Assembly (NCBI GenBank): GCA_028818705.1
Contig: JAPPNJ010000200.1
Coordinates: 1 to 64,000, forward strand
Direction: 5' to 3'
DNA: 64,000 nucleotides
DNA from: Candidatus Poribacteria bacterium
GTDB taxonomy: Bacteria > Poribacteria > WGA-4E > WGA-3G
Positions 41,667 through 50,667 of this stretch are shown one piece after another (positions within the stretch are counted from its first letter, which is position 1; every line of letters begins with the position of its first letter). Both the position numbers and the translations under genes were made by a program. Under the pieces are notes generated by a model. It saw nothing but the letters and a program-made list of their open reading frames with translations. It made no database searches and was not told the DNA's origin.

Positions 41667-42995
41667 TTACTGGGATTGGCGAATCAACGCTTGTACGGCA
41701 GCGAGCGCTTCTTCACGGGTCCGAATTTCACCATTAAATTGGCGTTCTTCGATCTGTTCCAGTAAATCTCCTATCTGTTTTCCCTCTTTTAAGTGGAAAA
41801 TCTGAATTAGATCGTCTCCAGTGATGAGTCGCCCCTGTTTGTGAATCGGTAGGATATGTTTATAGTAGGTATCAGCGATTTTTTTAATGACCGCTGAATC
41901 GATAGCATGCAATGCCGCAGCATAGAGAAGCACGCCCCACCAATCAGCGGCAGCAGTCCTGAGGAAACAAATTATCTCCTCACGCGTTAATTGCCGATTC
42001 AGATTTTTAAAAAATTGTTCGTACTTGGAGATAATGTCCTCTACAAATTGCGTTGCTTTGCGGCTCAACTGAAGGCGTTCTCCAATATCGGCAAAGTTGC
42101 CATCTAAAAGCAAACTAAGTTTAACTAAGGAATATCGGCTAACGCCACCCCCCAACTCCTCTTGGAGATAGTTATTGATTTCCTCATCGTAAGCGCGGAG
42201 CGGAATTGGTGTCTCTTCAAATGATTTGAGGGGCTGCCACGGAATGCGTTCTCGGTTTACAGTGGGCAGCATCTGTGCCAGTAGCCCGACAGCATTCATT
42301 TGCTGCAAATATGGGTGTGCCTTCTTGACATCGAGAATCTTCATAAATTCGTCGCGACATCGTTCTGCTGCAACGCTTGGTAATAGCTCTTGGTGTTTCT
42401 GGATTAAGGCGATTGCATTCTGTGAAATTTCAAATCCCAGTTGCGCTGCGAATCTGTAAATTCGCAGTAGGCGGATCGGATCGGCTAAGATTACCCCGTC
42501 ACTTGGAAACCGAAGCAGTCCTGTTTCTAAGTCTTCCATACCGCCACATGGATCAATCACACGACAGAAATTCGATTTATGGGCGTGGTCTGCAAGTGTG
42601 TCTACATTCTCAAACACAATTGCCATCGCATTAATTGTTAAGTCTCGTAGACGTAAATCGCCAGCGAGTGATTCGGCTCGGAATTGCACAAAATCCATGC
42701 TTAATCGTGATGGATCCGGAAAATTGTCCTGATTCACAATTACACGGGCAGTGGATGGGTTTTCTTCAAGTACGATGCAAGTCGCCCTGATGTGAGCAGC
42801 AAACGCCTTAGCGAAGCGAATTGCATTGGCAGCCAGCGCAAAATCAAAATCTGTGGTTCGACGCTTGAGGAGTAAATCCCGAACGCTGCCTCCAACGAGA
42901 TAAAGCCGTATGTCCTGTGCTTTTGCAAAAGTATCGAGTGCCTGCATAGCGTCGTTACGAAATAATTCTTGGAGTGTTAGGGTGTTAATCTTCAT
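41667..42995 (-). CDS. cca: CCA tRNA nucleotidyltransferase / poly(A) polymerase family
   Basis: The 442-residue class II nucleotidyltransferase has the head motif LVGGSVRDLLLKRRTTDFDF with the two catalytic aspartates. RDLTINAMAIVFE, the FPSDGVILADPIRLLRIYRF helix pair that selects nucleotides, and a C-terminal tail follow. It should add or repair the CCA end of tRNAs; some relatives only add A or C residues. The ATG at 42993-42995 overlaps the stop of the upstream membrane hydrolase gene by four bases (ATGA). Confidence 0.9.
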   Translation of the reverse strand: MKINTLTLQELFRNDAMQALDTFAKAQDIRLYLVGGSVRDLLLKRRTTDFDFALAANAIRFAKAFAAHIRATCIVLEENPSTARVIVNQDNFPDPSRLSMDFVQFRAESLAGDLRLRDLTINAMAIVFENVDTLADHAHKSNFCRVIDPCGGMEDLETGLLRFPSDGVILADPIRLLRIYRFAAQLGFEISQNAIALIQKHQELLPSVAAERCRDEFMKILDVKKAHPYLQQMNAVGLLAQMLPTVNRERIPWQPLKSFEETPIPLRAYDEEINNYLQEELGGGVSRYSLVKLSLLLDGNFADIGERLQLSRKATQFVEDIISKYEQFFKNLNRQLTREEIICFLRTAAADWWGVLLYAAALHAIDSAVIKKIADTYYKHILPIHKQGRLITGDDLIQIFHLKEGKQIGDLLEQIEERQFNGEIRTREEALAAVQALIRQSQ

Positions 42996-43603
42996 TGGCT
43001 CGCCCGTACTTTCCGTCGCTGTGCTTTACGGGAGCGAAACAGAATGCCGTCGAGATAGAGGTGGCTTGCATAGCCGATGAAACTCGCCACGTAGAATGGT
43101 AAGCCGGTAAGAATAAGACTTGGCAGTTCTTCTGATTCAAGTAACGCATCAAACGCATCTAAGAGTCTACTGCCGCTGTTCCACTCTGGATATGTAGCAT
43201 AAATCGGGACTAACAGAAACAGTCCGGGGAGTAGAATCATCGTAACTCTGGCATGCGTCCATCCACGATGTCTGCTCATAATTGGAAGCATCGCGAATAG
43301 CCCCAACAGCGCGGATTCCAGATACTTTCGCCAAATAATAATTAGCGCGACATTTAACACAAACAGGATAGAATAAAATATCTTTTGGCTTTTGCTTTTT
43401 ATATCAACATCTGGCCACAATCCGAACAACACCGCAATCGCAAAACAACCAATAACCTTTAGGGGGTTCAGGGAAATAGTTGGATTCCACGCCACTGGGA
43501 CTGTGTAAAGGACTGAAACAGCAATAGTTGCGATAAGGGAAACGATGAAGAAGGTGCTATAAGCCACCAACCCACCGATCCAGTGTTCACGAAACATGCT
43601 CAT
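42992..43603 (-). CDS. YdjM-like inner-membrane metal-dependent hydrolase
   Basis: The 203-residue membrane protein has the family's histidine and aspartate positions: HWIGGLVAY at the start, GLWPDVDIKS, SRHRGWTHARVT and GYASHLYLDG. About five hydrophobic segments are visible. E. coli YdjM is a LexA-regulated relative with unknown substrate. I chose the ATG at 43601-43603, since the family normally starts close to the first histidine. Upstream in-frame starts at 43649-43654 add 16-17 residues, but their GAGGTG site is too close. It is cotranscribed with the cca gene. Confidence 0.75.
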   Translation of the reverse strand: MSMFREHWIGGLVAYSTFFIVSLIATIAVSVLYTVPVAWNPTISLNPLKVIGCFAIAVLFGLWPDVDIKSKSQKIFYSILFVLNVALIIIWRKYLESALLGLFAMLPIMSRHRGWTHARVTMILLPGLFLLVPIYATYPEWNSGSRLLDAFDALLESEELPSLILTGLPFYVASFIGYASHLYLDGILFRSRKAQRRKVRASQ

Positions 43604-43694
43604 AGCAATAGTATAGCATGTCTTATAGTAAAAGCGAAACCGAATTTCCATCACCTCAATCAGCGGGTTCAGGATTCAAGCACTCCAATTTAAT

Positions 43695-43724
43695 TTGACT
43701 TTATAGCAGAAGTTATGATACAAT
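43695..43724 (+). promoter_or_regulatory. Promoter candidate for the VOC-family gene
   Basis: TTGACT (43695-43700) and TACAAT (43719-43724) are separated by 18 bp. The gene starts 102 bp downstream. Confidence 0.6.
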
Positions 43725-43826
43725 TATGTTATATTTATCGAGGATCTTACCTCTAACTCGTTAGAAATTCTGGTCTGTGGATGGAATTTAAAAAGGTTAT
43801 GTCCCACTAATTAAGGGAGGGTTAAG

Positions 43827-44249
43827 ATGGCAGTCGGCACAAAGAATTCAGTAATTCAAGGATGTGGTGCACATCACATTGCGGTCCAGACCCGCGATTG
43901 GGACGCTTCCTTAACCTTTTATAAAGATGTTTTGGGCATGGAAGTTATGGCAGAATTCGGTTCACCAGATCGGAAAATCGTTTTGTTAGACATGGGCGAT
44001 GGCAGTCACATGGAACTGTTTCAACCTACAGCGTCATCTCCTGCAGCGGGAGACGCCAGTCCAAATGATCCGGTAACACACTTTGCACTCGCAACGACAG
44101 ATATACGTGCTGCCATAGAACACGTTCGTCAGGCTGGCGCAGAAGTAACATTAGAGCCGAGAGATGTATCACTTGGTGCTCTCAACGCAACCATTGCCTT
44201 TTTCAAGGGACCCAACGGTGAAGTTATCGAATTTTTTCAAACACATTAA
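43827..44249 (+). CDS. VOC-superfamily (glyoxalase/dioxygenase-like) protein
   Basis: The 140-residue protein has two paired beta-alpha-beta-beta-beta units of the vicinal oxygen chelate fold. Probable metal residues are H17 in AHHIAVQ, E71 in HMELFQ, H87 in THFALAT and E135 in VIEFFQ, which match the usual His/Glu-His/Glu set. Members include glyoxalase I, extradiol dioxygenases and epimerases; the sequence does not decide between them. GGGAGGG lies just before the ATG at 43827. It is monocistronic, with a promoter at 43695. The 265-bp spacer to rimP (44250-44514) shows only a weak hairpin and no gene. Confidence 0.88.
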   Translation: MAVGTKNSVIQGCGAHHIAVQTRDWDASLTFYKDVLGMEVMAEFGSPDRKIVLLDMGDGSHMELFQPTASSPAAGDASPNDPVTHFALATTDIRAAIEHVRQAGAEVTLEPRDVSLGALNATIAFFKGPNGEVIEFFQTH

Positions 44250-44514
44250 CTCTGGGTCCAGCAATTAAAACGACAAGCAAATTCGCTTGATAAAAAAAGG
44301 GAAAAAGGATATTATGTAACAATAGAGGCAGGTCCGCGAGAATTAACACACCGCTGCTTAAAGGTCGGTAGAAGTTGCAACACTTAATAGTCAGAATTTA
44401 GGGCGAGAGCTTAATACTTCACAATCCTCCGCTATCATCGGCGTGCAACGAAACCGAAATGAACCGCGAAGAACCTCTACTACTGGGACATATCGCGTTT
44501 TTTTTTAAATTGCA

Positions 44515-44964
44515 ATGACGGTAACCGAGAAAAACTCTATCTTTGAACTGTTAGCACCAATACTTGACATTGACGGCTTTGAACTCGTGGATGTTGAAAC
44601 CCAGTCGCAAACCCTACGGCTCCTTATTCACAAACCCGGAGGTCTCACAGTATCAGACTGCCAAGCAGTAGACTGTGTCGTGCGCCCGATTTTAGAAGTG
44701 TACCAGCACTTGGCAAGTTACACACAATTAGAAGTCGCCTCACCGGGGTTAGATAGACCTTTGCGAACTGCTGCAGACTTTCGGCGAAACTGCGGACGTA
44801 CTGTCCAAATAGAAGTCGATTTGAAAAACGATGGAAATTATCAGGTGCAAGGTGATGTAATGGAGGTGTCCGATGAGCAGGTAACCTTGGCACAAGATAA
44901 CGGAAAATACGTTACCATTAATATCTCAGGGATTCGCAATGCCCATATACACCTGAAATGGTAG
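44515..44964 (+). CDS. rimP: Ribosome maturation factor RimP
   Basis: The 149-residue protein has the RimP layout: an alpha/beta N-terminal domain (FELVDVETQSQTLRLLIHKP, then GGLTVSDCQAV) with VASPGLDRPL, the family hallmark, and a C-terminal SH3-like barrel. It assists 30S subunit maturation. It opens the conserved cluster rimP-nusA-ylxR-infB. A run of nine T ends six bases before the ATG, and there is no clear ribosome site. Confidence 0.93.
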   Translation: MTVTEKNSIFELLAPILDIDGFELVDVETQSQTLRLLIHKPGGLTVSDCQAVDCVVRPILEVYQHLASYTQLEVASPGLDRPLRTAADFRRNCGRTVQIEVDLKNDGNYQVQGDVMEVSDEQVTLAQDNGKYVTINISGIRNAHIHLKW

Positions 44965-45073
44965 TTGGTTAAAAACTGAAGTGCTGTTCGCACGTTTATA
45001 TTCAGCAACCTGTACATAAGAAATTCAAAAAGGAGTCGCGGTTTGACCGGAAAAGTCGCTGCGGATATTATTT

Positions 45074-46417
45074 ATGTTAGAAAACCTCCAAAACGCCATT
45101 CGTCAAAATGCAGCGCAAAACGAACTTCCCGAGCATATTGTCGTCGAGGCGATAGAAGATGCTGTGCGTGCTGCTGCGCGTCGAATTCACGGTCGAGATG
45201 CCGATATTCCTGTGGAGATAGATATTGAAAAAGGACACATACGGTGCTGTGTCCCGAAAAAAGTCGTCAATATTATGCAAAATCCTGCGACAGAAATCCC
45301 GATAGAGGAAGCAAGGAAACTTCAAGCGGATGCTGAATTTGAGGACATACTAAATGTATGGATTGATCCCAACGAACTTGGACGTGTTCAGGCCCAATTG
45401 GGGAAGCAAATTTATTCTCAACAGATAAAACAGGCAGAACGAGAAAAAATCTATGAGGAATTTTCTGGTCGTGAAGGCGAAATCGTCACCGGATATGTCC
45501 AGCGTTTTGAACGGGGTGGCATTATCTTAGACCTCGAACAGACAGAAGCTTTTTTACCACCTCGCGAGATGCCACGCTCGAAAACCTACGAACGCGGTAA
45601 ACGCTTGCAATGTCTAATTTTATCAGTGAAAAACGAGGTTCGCGGTGCTCCTGTTATTGTATCTCGTACACACCGAGATCTTCTTGCAATGCTTTTTGAG
45701 CAGGAAGTCCCTGAAATCTACGAAGGTCAAGTCCGCATTATGGCAGTCGCGCGGGATCCGGGGAATAGAGCAAAGGTCGCTGTCCAGGCAACTGAGGAAG
45801 GTATAGATGCTGTCGGCACGTGTGTTGGGGTTAAAGGAATTCGCGTTCAAACTATCGTTAGCGAACTTGACGACGAAAAAATTGACCTGTTAGAATGGAG
45901 CGAAGATACAAGTGTCTTTATCGCTAATGCCTTACGTCCTGCTGCTGTCCGCCGAGTGGAGCTTGATGAAGAAACTAAAAGTGCACGTGTTATTGTACCC
46001 GATAACCAACTCTCGTTAGCAATCGGTCAACGTGGACAGAATGCTCGACTCGCCGCAAAATTGACCGGATGGAAGGTCGATATAAAGGGTGAATCCGAAG
46101 CAGCCGTTTCGATCGATGAACTCTTTAAACCGGATCCGAGTGAAGAAACTGCCGAGGAAATAGCGGTGAACCTCGAAGAGAACACCGACAATATAGAAAC
46201 ACAAACTGAAGATGCCGATGATACAACAACCTTCGAACAATCAATAAACTCGGAAACGGTTGTTGAAACGAAGACAGAGATCGACAACCCTGAAACCGAA
46301 GCAGAGACAGGACAAGATGAAGAGGCACCTGTGATAAGCTCTGAGGAAGATGCAGAGACAAATGGATCTCATGAGAGTGTCGAAAATGACGACTTTGACA
46401 CTGAGCCTAAAAAATAA
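45074..46417 (+). CDS. nusA: Transcription termination/antitermination factor NusA
   Basis: The 447-residue protein has the NusA N-terminal RNA-polymerase-binding domain (to about residue 130), an S1 domain (GEIVTGYVQRFERGGIILDL) and two KH domains (VGVKGIRVQTIVSEL; NQLSLAIGQRGQNARLAAKL). A long acidic, low-complexity tail starts near residue 340 instead of AR repeats. It binds RNA polymerase and nascent RNA. The ATG at 45074 has no ribosome site. An AAAGGAG instead precedes a TTG at 45043 in another frame, which might be a short coupled leader frame. Confidence 0.93.
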   Translation: MLENLQNAIRQNAAQNELPEHIVVEAIEDAVRAAARRIHGRDADIPVEIDIEKGHIRCCVPKKVVNIMQNPATEIPIEEARKLQADAEFEDILNVWIDPNELGRVQAQLGKQIYSQQIKQAEREKIYEEFSGREGEIVTGYVQRFERGGIILDLEQTEAFLPPREMPRSKTYERGKRLQCLILSVKNEVRGAPVIVSRTHRDLLAMLFEQEVPEIYEGQVRIMAVARDPGNRAKVAVQATEEGIDAVGTCVGVKGIRVQTIVSELDDEKIDLLEWSEDTSVFIANALRPAAVRRVELDEETKSARVIVPDNQLSLAIGQRGQNARLAAKLTGWKVDIKGESEAAVSIDELFKPDPSEETAEEIAVNLEENTDNIETQTEDADDTTTFEQSINSETVVETKTEIDNPETEAETGQDEEAPVISSEEDAETNGSHESVENDDFDTEPKK

Positions 46418-46504
46418 CTTTCTAACGTCTTTTTATTTTAGACTGTCAAGACAAGAATCGTAGGTACACCGATCCGGTGGATTGGAAGAGCGTTTAAAGA
46501 GTGG

Positions 46505-46819
46505 GTGAGGTTTTTGAGGGATGTTATTCGCACTTGTATCGGGTGCCGTGGTAAATTTCCGCAGAAAATGTTAATTCGATTTGTGTGTCAAGGAGACAAA
46601 ACACTACAGATGGACAGCCCAAAGAAATTAGCCGGGCGCGGGGCTTACGTCTGCCGCTCGCAATCCTGCGTCCAGAAAGCATTTAAGTCTCCAAAACGGA
46701 TTAATTCTTTATTACGTGTACAACTCACAAGCAGAGTTATCGCGCAGTTTGAACAAGTTCTTCTTGAATGTGCGAGGAAATCTACGAGCTCAACAGAAAA
46801 AAAGGAGGAACTATCATGA
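46505..46819 (+). CDS. ylxR: YlxR-family (DUF448) nucleic-acid-binding protein
   Basis: The 104-residue basic protein has the DUF448 signature: RTCIGCRGKF near the N-terminus and GRGAYVCRSQSCVQKAFKSP. Homologues bind RNA or DNA and sit between nusA and infB in most bacteria; a regulatory role for RNase P has been proposed in some species. The start is uncertain: GTG at 46505 and TTG at 46514 are both possible and neither has a good ribosome site. Its stop overlaps the infB ATG by four bases. Confidence 0.9.
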   Translation: MRFLRDVIRTCIGCRGKFPQKMLIRFVCQGDKTLQMDSPKKLAGRGAYVCRSQSCVQKAFKSPKRINSLLRVQLTSRVIAQFEQVLLECARKSTSSTEKKEELS

Positions 46820-48855
46820 CAAAAGGCACACGACAGCGGCGAAGGTCCGCTAAAAACAATCGTGAAGCTAATCAAAACTCAGGCATGCCCGTTTCCAAAT
46901 TGGCAAGGCAATATAAACTAACAAGCAAAGAACTCATCGCTATATTAGAAGACCACGGCATTCAGGTTAAAAACGAAAAGAGTTTTCTTGACTCAGAAAC
47001 TGTCGCGCTTATCGAATCTGAATTGGTAGAAAACCTATCTGAGGAAGACACCTCTACAGTTGCAGAGCCTGCCGAAGACAGTTCTGATACAAGCCCTCAA
47101 ACAACAGATAGTTTACAGATCACAGAAGGTACAACAGTGTCGGACCTCGCGGCCTCCTTGAAATTACAACCTTCAGCCCTGATTATGCGGCTCATGAAGT
47201 TAAAAGTGATGGCAAATATCAATCAACGTCTCGATTACGATACGTTGGTAATGCTTGGGAAACACTTAGATTTTGAGGTAATCAAGGAACGGACGCTCGA
47301 AGATGACCTATTAACAGACCCACCCGATCCACCGAAATTTTTACAACCTCGCGCGCCAGTTGTCACAATCATGGGTCACGTTGACCACGGCAAGACCTCT
47401 CTTTTGGACTCTATACGTGAATCAAACATTAGTGAATCTGAAGCGGGGAATATCACACAACACATTGGGGCTTACCACGTGAGTTTGTCGACAGGAAGTG
47501 TTGTTTTCTTGGATACACCCGGTCACGCTGCCTTTACTGCTATGCGGGCGCGAGGGGCACAAGTAACCGATATCGTCGTCCTGATTGTGGCTGCTGATGA
47601 TGGGGTCATGCCCCAGACTATTGAAGCCATCAGTCACGCAAAAGCCGCCAAGGTTCCAATCGTGGTAGCGATAAATAAGATAGATGTCTCCGGGGCGCGT
47701 CCAGATTATATCCGACAACAATTGGCAGAACAGGATCTTGTTCCAGAAGAATGGGGCGGACAAACAATTTGTGTTGAGACCTCTGCGACAGAAGGAACCG
47801 GCATTGACACTTTACTGGAAATGCTTCTCTTAGAAGCTGCACTCCTTGAATTGAAAGCGAATCCAAACAAAGCTGCGCGAGGTATCATTATTGAAGCAGA
47901 GGTCGACAAAGAACGCGGGGCTGTCGCGACGGTTCTTGTGCAGTCTGGGACCCTGCGCGTCGGAGATGCCTTTGTTTCAGGAAGATATTCTGGCAAAGTT
48001 AGAGCGATGATAGATGATCACGGTAAACGTATGAAGGAAGTAGGTCCCTCACGTCCTGTTGAAATCCTCGGTTTCACAGGTGTTCCGGAGGCAGGTGACA
48101 AGTTTTATGCCGTCGAATCCGATAGGGATGCCCGAACCATCAGTGAAACTCGACAAGACCAATATCGGACCGAAAAACTTGGTGCAAACAGTCACATCAG
48201 TTTAGAAAACCTATTCCAACAGATCCAAGAAGGTGAGATTAAGGAACTGAACGTTGTCCTCAAAGGGGATGTGCAAGGTTCAGTGCAAGCTGTTGCTTCA
48301 TCCCTACTTGATTTGAGTACGGAGGAGGTTAAAATCAATATCATTCACCAAGCCGTTGGTGGTATTACCGAAACCGACATTCTGCTCGCCTCTGCCTCTG
48401 ATGCTATTGTCGTCGGTTTTAATGTACATCCGACCACAGAAGCAGTACAAGCAAAAGAAATTGAAGGGATTGATGTGCGTACGTATAACGTCATCTACAA
48501 TCTCATCTCCTATATCCGCTCAGCGATGGAAGGCTTATTAGATCCGGAAGTTCGGGAAGTTGTTATTGGGCGTGCAGAAGTTCGTGAATTGTTTAGAGTA
48601 CCACGGCTGGGTTTAGTTGCAGGTAGTTATGTCAATTGGGGACGAATCTCCTACAACCAACCGCTTCGTGTTCTTCGCGACAATCGCTTAATTCACGAAG
48701 GGAAGGTGAACTCGCTTCGTCGTTTCAAGGACAATGTGAACGAAGTGCAAGCGAATTATGAATGCGGTATAGGTATCGAAACCTTTGATGACTTGAAAAC
48801 TGGCGATGTGCTCGAATGTTACGTTCATGAGCAAGTGGCGCGCTCACTTTCTTAA
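46816..48855 (+). CDS. infB: Translation initiation factor IF-2
   Basis: The 679-residue GTPase brings initiator tRNA to the 30S subunit. It has two IF2_N modules (PVSKLARQYKLTSKELIAIL; TVSDLAASLKLQPSALIMRL) with a short acidic linker. The G domain follows with GHVDHGKTS (G1), DTPGHAAF (G3) and NKID (G4), then domains II-IV and the C-terminal initiator-tRNA domain. The N-terminal part is shorter than in E. coli. The ATG at 46816 has AAAGGAGG just upstream and overlaps the ylxR stop; the frame is open to 46768, but that part is ylxR sequence. Confidence 0.96.
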   Translation: MTKGTRQRRRSAKNNREANQNSGMPVSKLARQYKLTSKELIAILEDHGIQVKNEKSFLDSETVALIESELVENLSEEDTSTVAEPAEDSSDTSPQTTDSLQITEGTTVSDLAASLKLQPSALIMRLMKLKVMANINQRLDYDTLVMLGKHLDFEVIKERTLEDDLLTDPPDPPKFLQPRAPVVTIMGHVDHGKTSLLDSIRESNISESEAGNITQHIGAYHVSLSTGSVVFLDTPGHAAFTAMRARGAQVTDIVVLIVAADDGVMPQTIEAISHAKAAKVPIVVAINKIDVSGARPDYIRQQLAEQDLVPEEWGGQTICVETSATEGTGIDTLLEMLLLEAALLELKANPNKAARGIIIEAEVDKERGAVATVLVQSGTLRVGDAFVSGRYSGKVRAMIDDHGKRMKEVGPSRPVEILGFTGVPEAGDKFYAVESDRDARTISETRQDQYRTEKLGANSHISLENLFQQIQEGEIKELNVVLKGDVQGSVQAVASSLLDLSTEEVKINIIHQAVGGITETDILLASASDAIVVGFNVHPTTEAVQAKEIEGIDVRTYNVIYNLISYIRSAMEGLLDPEVREVVIGRAEVRELFRVPRLGLVAGSYVNWGRISYNQPLRVLRDNRLIHEGKVNSLRRFKDNVNEVQANYECGIGIETFDDLKTGDVLECYVHEQVARSLS

Positions 48856-48935
48856 CCGAGTCAAGTTTGCATAACAATCCATTTTCACAAAAGGTACGGT
48901 TGAAAAATCGCGCCTGTAGCTGACTAACAGTTTTC

Positions 48936-49220
48936 ATGCACATCGGTGTTTGTAAAATCTGGCTCCGAATCCCACAGAGCCACTCACTGAAGGCAAAGCG
49001 CCGGGTCATCAAAAGCCTGATCGCGAGGCTTAAGAATCGGTTCAATATTGCTATTGCGGAAGTAGAAGCATTAAATACGCATGAAGCTGCGGTATTAGCT
49101 GCTGTATCAGTTTCCAATGATGCAGCGCATTTGAATAGACTCATCTCACACGTTATCACCTTTATTGAGGCAAATGTAGATGCTGAGTTAGTGGATTATA
49201 AAACTGAATTTTTCTTTTGA
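48936..49220 (+). CDS. ylxP: YlxP-family (DUF503) protein
   Basis: The 94-residue protein matches DUF503: IPQSHSLKAKRRVIKSLIAR is the signature, followed by a ferredoxin-like fold with NIAIAEVEALNTHEAAVL. It is usually found between infB and rbfA, as here, and is thought to help ribosome assembly; its exact role is not settled. The gap to infB is 80 bp, without a terminator. Confidence 0.9.
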   Translation: MHIGVCKIWLRIPQSHSLKAKRRVIKSLIARLKNRFNIAIAEVEALNTHEAAVLAAVSVSNDAAHLNRLISHVITFIEANVDAELVDYKTEFFF

Positions 49221-49248
49221 TGAAGATTGCATCAAAGACAGGAACATT

Positions 49249-49632
49249 ATGGTAAACAATAGAAGACAAGACCGGGTTGGTGCCTTAATCCAACGAGAAC
49301 TAAGTGAGATTATCCAACGTTCTGTTAAGGATCCACGCGTTGCGCTTTGTACCATCACGCAAGCGGAGATTTCACCCGACCTGAAATATGCAGATGTGAA
49401 GGTGAGTGTCATCGGCGATCAAACCCAAAAGGATAATACGCTCGCAGGTCTGAAAAGTGCAGCAGGGTTTCTTAGGCGAGAAATTGGTAACCGTCTTACA
49501 CTCCGCTACTCACCAGAACTTCGGTTCGCCATAGATGAATCTGCCGACTATCTCTTCAAAATAGACGGACTCCTCAAATCTGTTGAATCCGAAGACGAAA
49601 CACCTGAGAATCATACAGCGGACCTTCCATGA
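49249..49632 (+). CDS. rbfA: Ribosome-binding factor A
   Basis: The 127-residue protein has the RbfA KH-like fold: RRQDRVGALIQRELSEIIQR at the start, DPRVALCTITQAEISPDL in the middle, and LGL-type end FLRREIGNRLTLRYSPELRF. It acts in late 30S maturation. The ATG at 49249 follows AGGAACATT. Its TGA overlaps the start of the next gene (CCATGAG), so translation is coupled. Confidence 0.94.
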   Translation: MVNNRRQDRVGALIQRELSEIIQRSVKDPRVALCTITQAEISPDLKYADVKVSVIGDQTQKDNTLAGLKSAAGFLRREIGNRLTLRYSPELRFAIDESADYLFKIDGLLKSVESEDETPENHTADLP

Positions 49633-50663
49633 GCACCTTACATAATATGGTTGACATGCATAAATACCGCAGCCTCCTCGCACTACTGGATCGGTACGAT
49701 AATTTCGCACTCTCAACGCACATTAACCCGGATGGCGATGCGATTGGTTCTGAACTGAGTCTCTATTTCTTTTTAACGCAACTGGGAAAATCTGTTAGAA
49801 TATTTAACACCGACACAGTGCCAACTAACTACAGATTTCTACCATTCTGGGACAGCATTGAAGGCGTAGGTTCAGTTGGCAGTTATCGTCCAGAAGTGCT
49901 GGTTGTTTTAGACGCCAGTACACTCGAACGGATCGGTAAGACGCTGTCGAAAATTTTGGTGCCGATACATATACTCGTCAACATTGATCATCATGCGACA
50001 TCGGAAGCGTTCGGTGATATCAATCTCATCGAGCCTTCAGCCTCTTCCACATCAGAAATCGTATATACACTCATTAAGTATCACCAAACCCCAATAAGCA
50101 AATTCTGTGCCCTTTGCCTATACACAGGATTGATGTTTGATACCGGCTGCTTTCGCTATAGCAATGCTACAGCCGAGACGCACCGTATCGCGGCGGAATT
50201 GATTGAGATCGGGGAATTTGCCCCCGATGAGGTTTACCGGTCGGTCTACGAACATATCCCTGTCAGTAAAATTCGTCTATTAAGTGAAATCCTCCGCACC
50301 TTGAAAGTCACAGATAACGGTAAGATTGCCTCCGTGTACGCCACACAAGCAATGTTCCAGAAGACCGGTACCACCCCCGAAGCTGTAGAGGGTGTTGTGA
50401 ACCAGATTCAAGCAATTGCGGGCATTGAGGTGGCATTGTGTGCGTGCGAACTGAGAGATGGAAGTACTAAGGTGAGTCTGCGGAGCCAAGGTCAGGTAGA
50501 TGTTAGCGAACTGGCTTCAGAGTTTGAAGGTGGAGGACACTCACGCGCCTCAGGCTGTCGGATTGTAATGCCTTATTTATCAGCAATTACAGCAGTTGTC
50601 CACACCGCACAACGTTACATTGATCAGCCCTCCACGAGATGTGGTGATTCTTTTAAGGATTGA
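49629..50663 (+). CDS. nrnA: DHH-family phosphoesterase, NrnA-like (oligoribonuclease / pAp phosphatase)
   Basis: The 344-residue protein has the DHH motifs: STHINPDGDAIGSELSL (DxD), VLDAS, NIDHHAT (DHH) and LYTGLMFDTGCFRYSN. The DHHA1 domain contains GGGHSRASGC. NrnA degrades short oligoribonucleotides and dephosphorylates pAp. It sits between rbfA and ribF, a place it often occupies, but truB, usually found beside it, is absent. A start inside (MHKYRS at residue 10) is possible; ATG 49629 is favoured by its overlap with rbfA. Confidence 0.9.
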   Translation: MSTLHNMVDMHKYRSLLALLDRYDNFALSTHINPDGDAIGSELSLYFFLTQLGKSVRIFNTDTVPTNYRFLPFWDSIEGVGSVGSYRPEVLVVLDASTLERIGKTLSKILVPIHILVNIDHHATSEAFGDINLIEPSASSTSEIVYTLIKYHQTPISKFCALCLYTGLMFDTGCFRYSNATAETHRIAAELIEIGEFAPDEVYRSVYEHIPVSKIRLLSEILRTLKVTDNGKIASVYATQAMFQKTGTTPEAVEGVVNQIQAIAGIEVALCACELRDGSTKVSLRSQGQVDVSELASEFEGGGHSRASGCRIVMPYLSAITAVVHTAQRYIDQPSTRCGDSFKD

Positions 50664-50667
50664 AAAC

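Noticed and set aside
44250..44514. tRNA or small RNA gene in the spacer before rimP
   Set aside because: No cloverleaf or conserved TTCGA-type arm could be traced; only a weak 5-bp hairpin near 44280 is seen.
45043..45228. 61-residue frame starting at TTG before nusA as a real gene
   Set aside because: It overlaps nusA in another frame and becomes Cys/Arg-rich nonsense; only its first codons might act as a coupled leader.
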